Virus record (IMG/VR): IMGVR_UViG_3300021976_000002
Span: 1-55,163 of that record
Length of the DNA: 55,163 bases
Source of the DNA: a virus
Strand: one strand, 5' to 3'
Shown: piece after piece, positions 53,789 through 55,163 of the stretch
Layout of the letters: each line of letters starts with the position of its first letter
Numbering within the stretch: the stretch's first letter is position 1
Notes under the pieces: generated by a model
The model's database searches: none
Told to the model about the DNA's origin: nothing
What the model saw: only the letters and a program-made list of their open reading frames with translations
Position numbers and translations under genes: made by a program

Positions 53789-54154
53789 CTAGACTGCTTG
53801 AGGTCCTCTGTGCGCAGCAGGAACAGCTCTAGGTGTAACACTGTCAGGGGTGAAGTACACTGCGATGACACCAATCACAGCTAGTGCAATGTTCACCCAC
53901 TCTGCGTTACTGATGTTGCCATTCGTAATGGCTGAGACCAGAACGTTGAGCCCAGCCAACACAGCTGCTGTGGCCGTCTTGGCCCAGATCAATTGAGGCA
54001 AGTTCGCCGTGAGCCAGACTCCAACGGCCGTGGCACCTGCAATGGAAATGTTGATCCACTCTTCGCCAGTGACGACATCATCTGTCAGAGCCGATGCCAG
54101 TGCAGTCAGTGCAGCGAAGATCAAATAGGCAATAGCCTTGGCTGCAGCCTTCAT
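53789..54154 (-). CDS. Holin-like membrane protein
   Basis: A 121-residue protein with four hydrophobic segments (AYLIFAALTALASALT; INISIAGATAVGVWL; AAVLAGLNVLVSAIT; VNIALAVIGVIAVYF). The two halves repeat: GEEWINISIAGATAVGVW and NAEWVNIALAVIGVIAVY, so the gene arose by duplication. The C-terminus is polar. GGAAGGGAAG precedes the ATG. The form is that of actinophage holin-like proteins; it is the last gene of the late operon. Confidence 0.78.
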   Translation of the reverse strand: MKAAAKAIAYLIFAALTALASALTDDVVTGEEWINISIAGATAVGVWLTANLPQLIWAKTATAAVLAGLNVLVSAITNGNISNAEWVNIALAVIGVIAVYFTPDSVTPRAVPAAHRGPQAV

Positions 54155-54172
54155 CTTCTTCCCTTCCTAAAC

Positions 54173-54919
54173 TTAGACACAGACAATTCCATTCACTGGG
54201 ATCCTCTGCTCGACAGGCGCTTCAGTGTAGGTAATGATTACCTCACATTGACGAATGTCACCTTCGATGACAATGTTGACGATCCCTCTCCCCGGATCTC
54301 CCTTGTCACCCTTCGGTCCTGCTTCGCCTTGAACCCCTTGCTTTCCTTCTGGGCCAGGAGACCCAGTAGGTCCTATCGGTCCAGGAGGACCCTGCGGCCC
54401 AGTATCCCCTGTTGCACCTGTCGCTCCGGTAGCCCCGACAGGACCTTGAGGTCCAATGTCTCCTGAAGTCCCCTGCTCTCCAGGTTCACCTTGGACGCCC
54501 TCAACCCCTTGTGGACCGGTCGCACCGCGGAGTCCAATGTCGCCTGGAATACCCTGAGGACCTTGCTCACCTGTTTCTCCAGGTAGCCCTCGAGGACCCA
54601 TCGGACCACGACTACCAGTGTCACCCTTGTCCCCCTGATCTCCCTTCTCCCCCGGAGGACCAGGAATCTGTTCTGCAGGAGCATCAGCGACAACCTCGGC
54701 TTGACGACACCACTCATCTGGTACGTCGTCAGATGTTTCCGGATTAGCACACAACGCCTTGACCTGCTCAGCAACAACGGTAGCATTAGCCTGGGATGTT
54801 TCATTTTCCCTTCTGGCAATGTACCTGTCAAATGCACCATAGGCAACGAGGCCAAGAACAACAACTAGCAGAGCGTTCGTTACCCATTGTCTGGAAGAAC
54901 GATCTCTTAACCGGCTCAT
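54173..54919 (-). CDS. Collagen-like membrane-anchored protein
   Basis: A 248-residue protein with a membrane helix (ALLVVVLGLVAYGAF, about 16-30), a stalk with two Cys (LCANPE, EWCRQA), then about 41 uninterrupted Gly-x-y triplets (residues about 86-210) and a short C-terminal domain with two more Cys (RQCEVI, NGIVCV). Such repeats form trimeric triple helices. In the lysis cassette it may span the wall as a trimer; a virion fibre role is possible. Start overlaps the previous stop by ATGA. Confidence 0.82.
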   Translation of the reverse strand: MSRLRDRSSRQWVTNALLVVVLGLVAYGAFDRYIARRENETSQANATVVAEQVKALCANPETSDDVPDEWCRQAEVVADAPAEQIPGPPGEKGDQGDKGDTGSRGPMGPRGLPGETGEQGPQGIPGDIGLRGATGPQGVEGVQGEPGEQGTSGDIGPQGPVGATGATGATGDTGPQGPPGPIGPTGSPGPEGKQGVQGEAGPKGDKGDPGRGIVNIVIEGDIRQCEVIITYTEAPVEQRIPVNGIVCV

Positions 54920-55163
54920 TCCTGTACCCCCGCAATGCGTCTGTAATGCATTGCCATGTCCTCTGCTTCATGTCGCCTGGTGCGTTCGGCCTCAACCTGT
55001 TGCTGCAGTTCATCGACTCTGTCTGTCAGCCGTGCTACTTGTGTACGAAGATCATCGATCTGTTTAGCATGACGCTCTTCTAGATCTTTGACTTCCTTAG
55101 AATGGTCTTCCCGTTCCTTTGTGAGAGTGGCGCTGTAATCCTTACGGTCTCCGCTACTCTGTC
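54916..55163 (-). CDS. Membrane-anchored coiled-coil protein, 3' part (gene crosses the circular join)
   Basis: Continuation of the gene that starts at 215 on the other side of the join; bases 55037-55163 repeat the first 127 bases of the window. This part encodes the charged coiled coil (TQVARLTDRVDELQQQVEAE; RTRRHEAEDMAMHYRRIAGV) and stops at 54918-54916, overlapping the collagen-like start. Confidence 0.75.
   Translation of the reverse strand, partial: QSSGDRKDYSATLTKEREDHSKEVKDLEERHAKQIDDLRTQVARLTDRVDELQQQVEAERTRRHEAEDMAMHYRRIAGVQE
55037..55163. repeat. Terminal direct repeat, right copy
   Basis: Exact copy of bases 1-127. See the left copy. Confidence 0.9.

Overview
The window is a complete tailed-phage (siphovirus) genome rather than a piece of host chromosome. 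Bases 1-127 recur exactly at 55037-55163, so the sequence looks like a circularly closed assembly with a unit of 55,036 bp, and one gene runs across the join. An actinobacterial host fits the gene-family types seen: a G/GT tail chaperone pair, a TP901-like tape measure, a DUF2190-like decoration protein, small zinc-ribbon and helix-turn-helix proteins, and many GTG/TTG starts. The host genus cannot be read from the sequence. No mycolyl-esterase LysB is seen, and the tail fibre carries a glycerophosphodiesterase-like domain, which would suit a host with glycerol-phosphate wall polymers. No integrase, repressor or transposase was recognised, so a lytic life style is inferred.

Late (minus-strand) half: transcription starts near 22.1 kb and runs down through small and large terminase, a 23-residue membrane microprotein, portal, a tail-fibre block placed inside the head module (15.4-18.4 kb), a MuF-like protein, protease-scaffold with a nested scaffold start, decoration protein, major capsid, connectors, tail terminator, major tail protein, frameshifting tail chaperones, tape measure and minor tail proteins. 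Past coordinate 1 it continues through amidase endolysin, a coiled-coil membrane protein, a collagen-like membrane protein and a holin-like protein, ending at a bidirectional terminator at 53.74 kb. Two promoters of the same design (TTGTYK, 18 bp, TATCAT) serve it.

Early (plus-strand) half: from about 23.9 kb there is a long train of tiny, mostly unrecognised genes with ATGA/TAATG overlaps, followed by a stretch with one normal tRNA-Lys and two unusual tRNA-like RNAs (28.0-28.8 kb), more small genes and three related helix-turn-helix proteins. The replication and recombination block (34-43.5 kb) has an HNH nuclease, a SNF2-type helicase whose frame is broken exactly at its ATP-binding loop, a Cas4/RecB-like nuclease, a Sak4-like ATPase, a DUF669-like ssDNA-binding protein and a primase-polymerase/helicase. 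It is followed by a compact 7-deazaguanine DNA-modification island (FolE, QueD, QueE, QueC, DpdA-like transferase, MazG-like proteins; 43.5-48.3 kb), a uracil-DNA glycosylase fused to a family A DNA polymerase, and a RuvC-like resolvase.

The least expected signals lie between genes: a family of GTCTAAC-armed inverted repeats, at least three of which share a conserved asymmetric loop; two tRNA-like RNAs with G3:U70 acceptor stems and oversized anticodon regions; structured leaders before the primase and the RecB-like nuclease; a strand-biased, dispersed GAACCACAGG motif; and four promoters whose -10 box lies six bases before the start codon, implying leaderless messages. All counts and alignments were made by eye.
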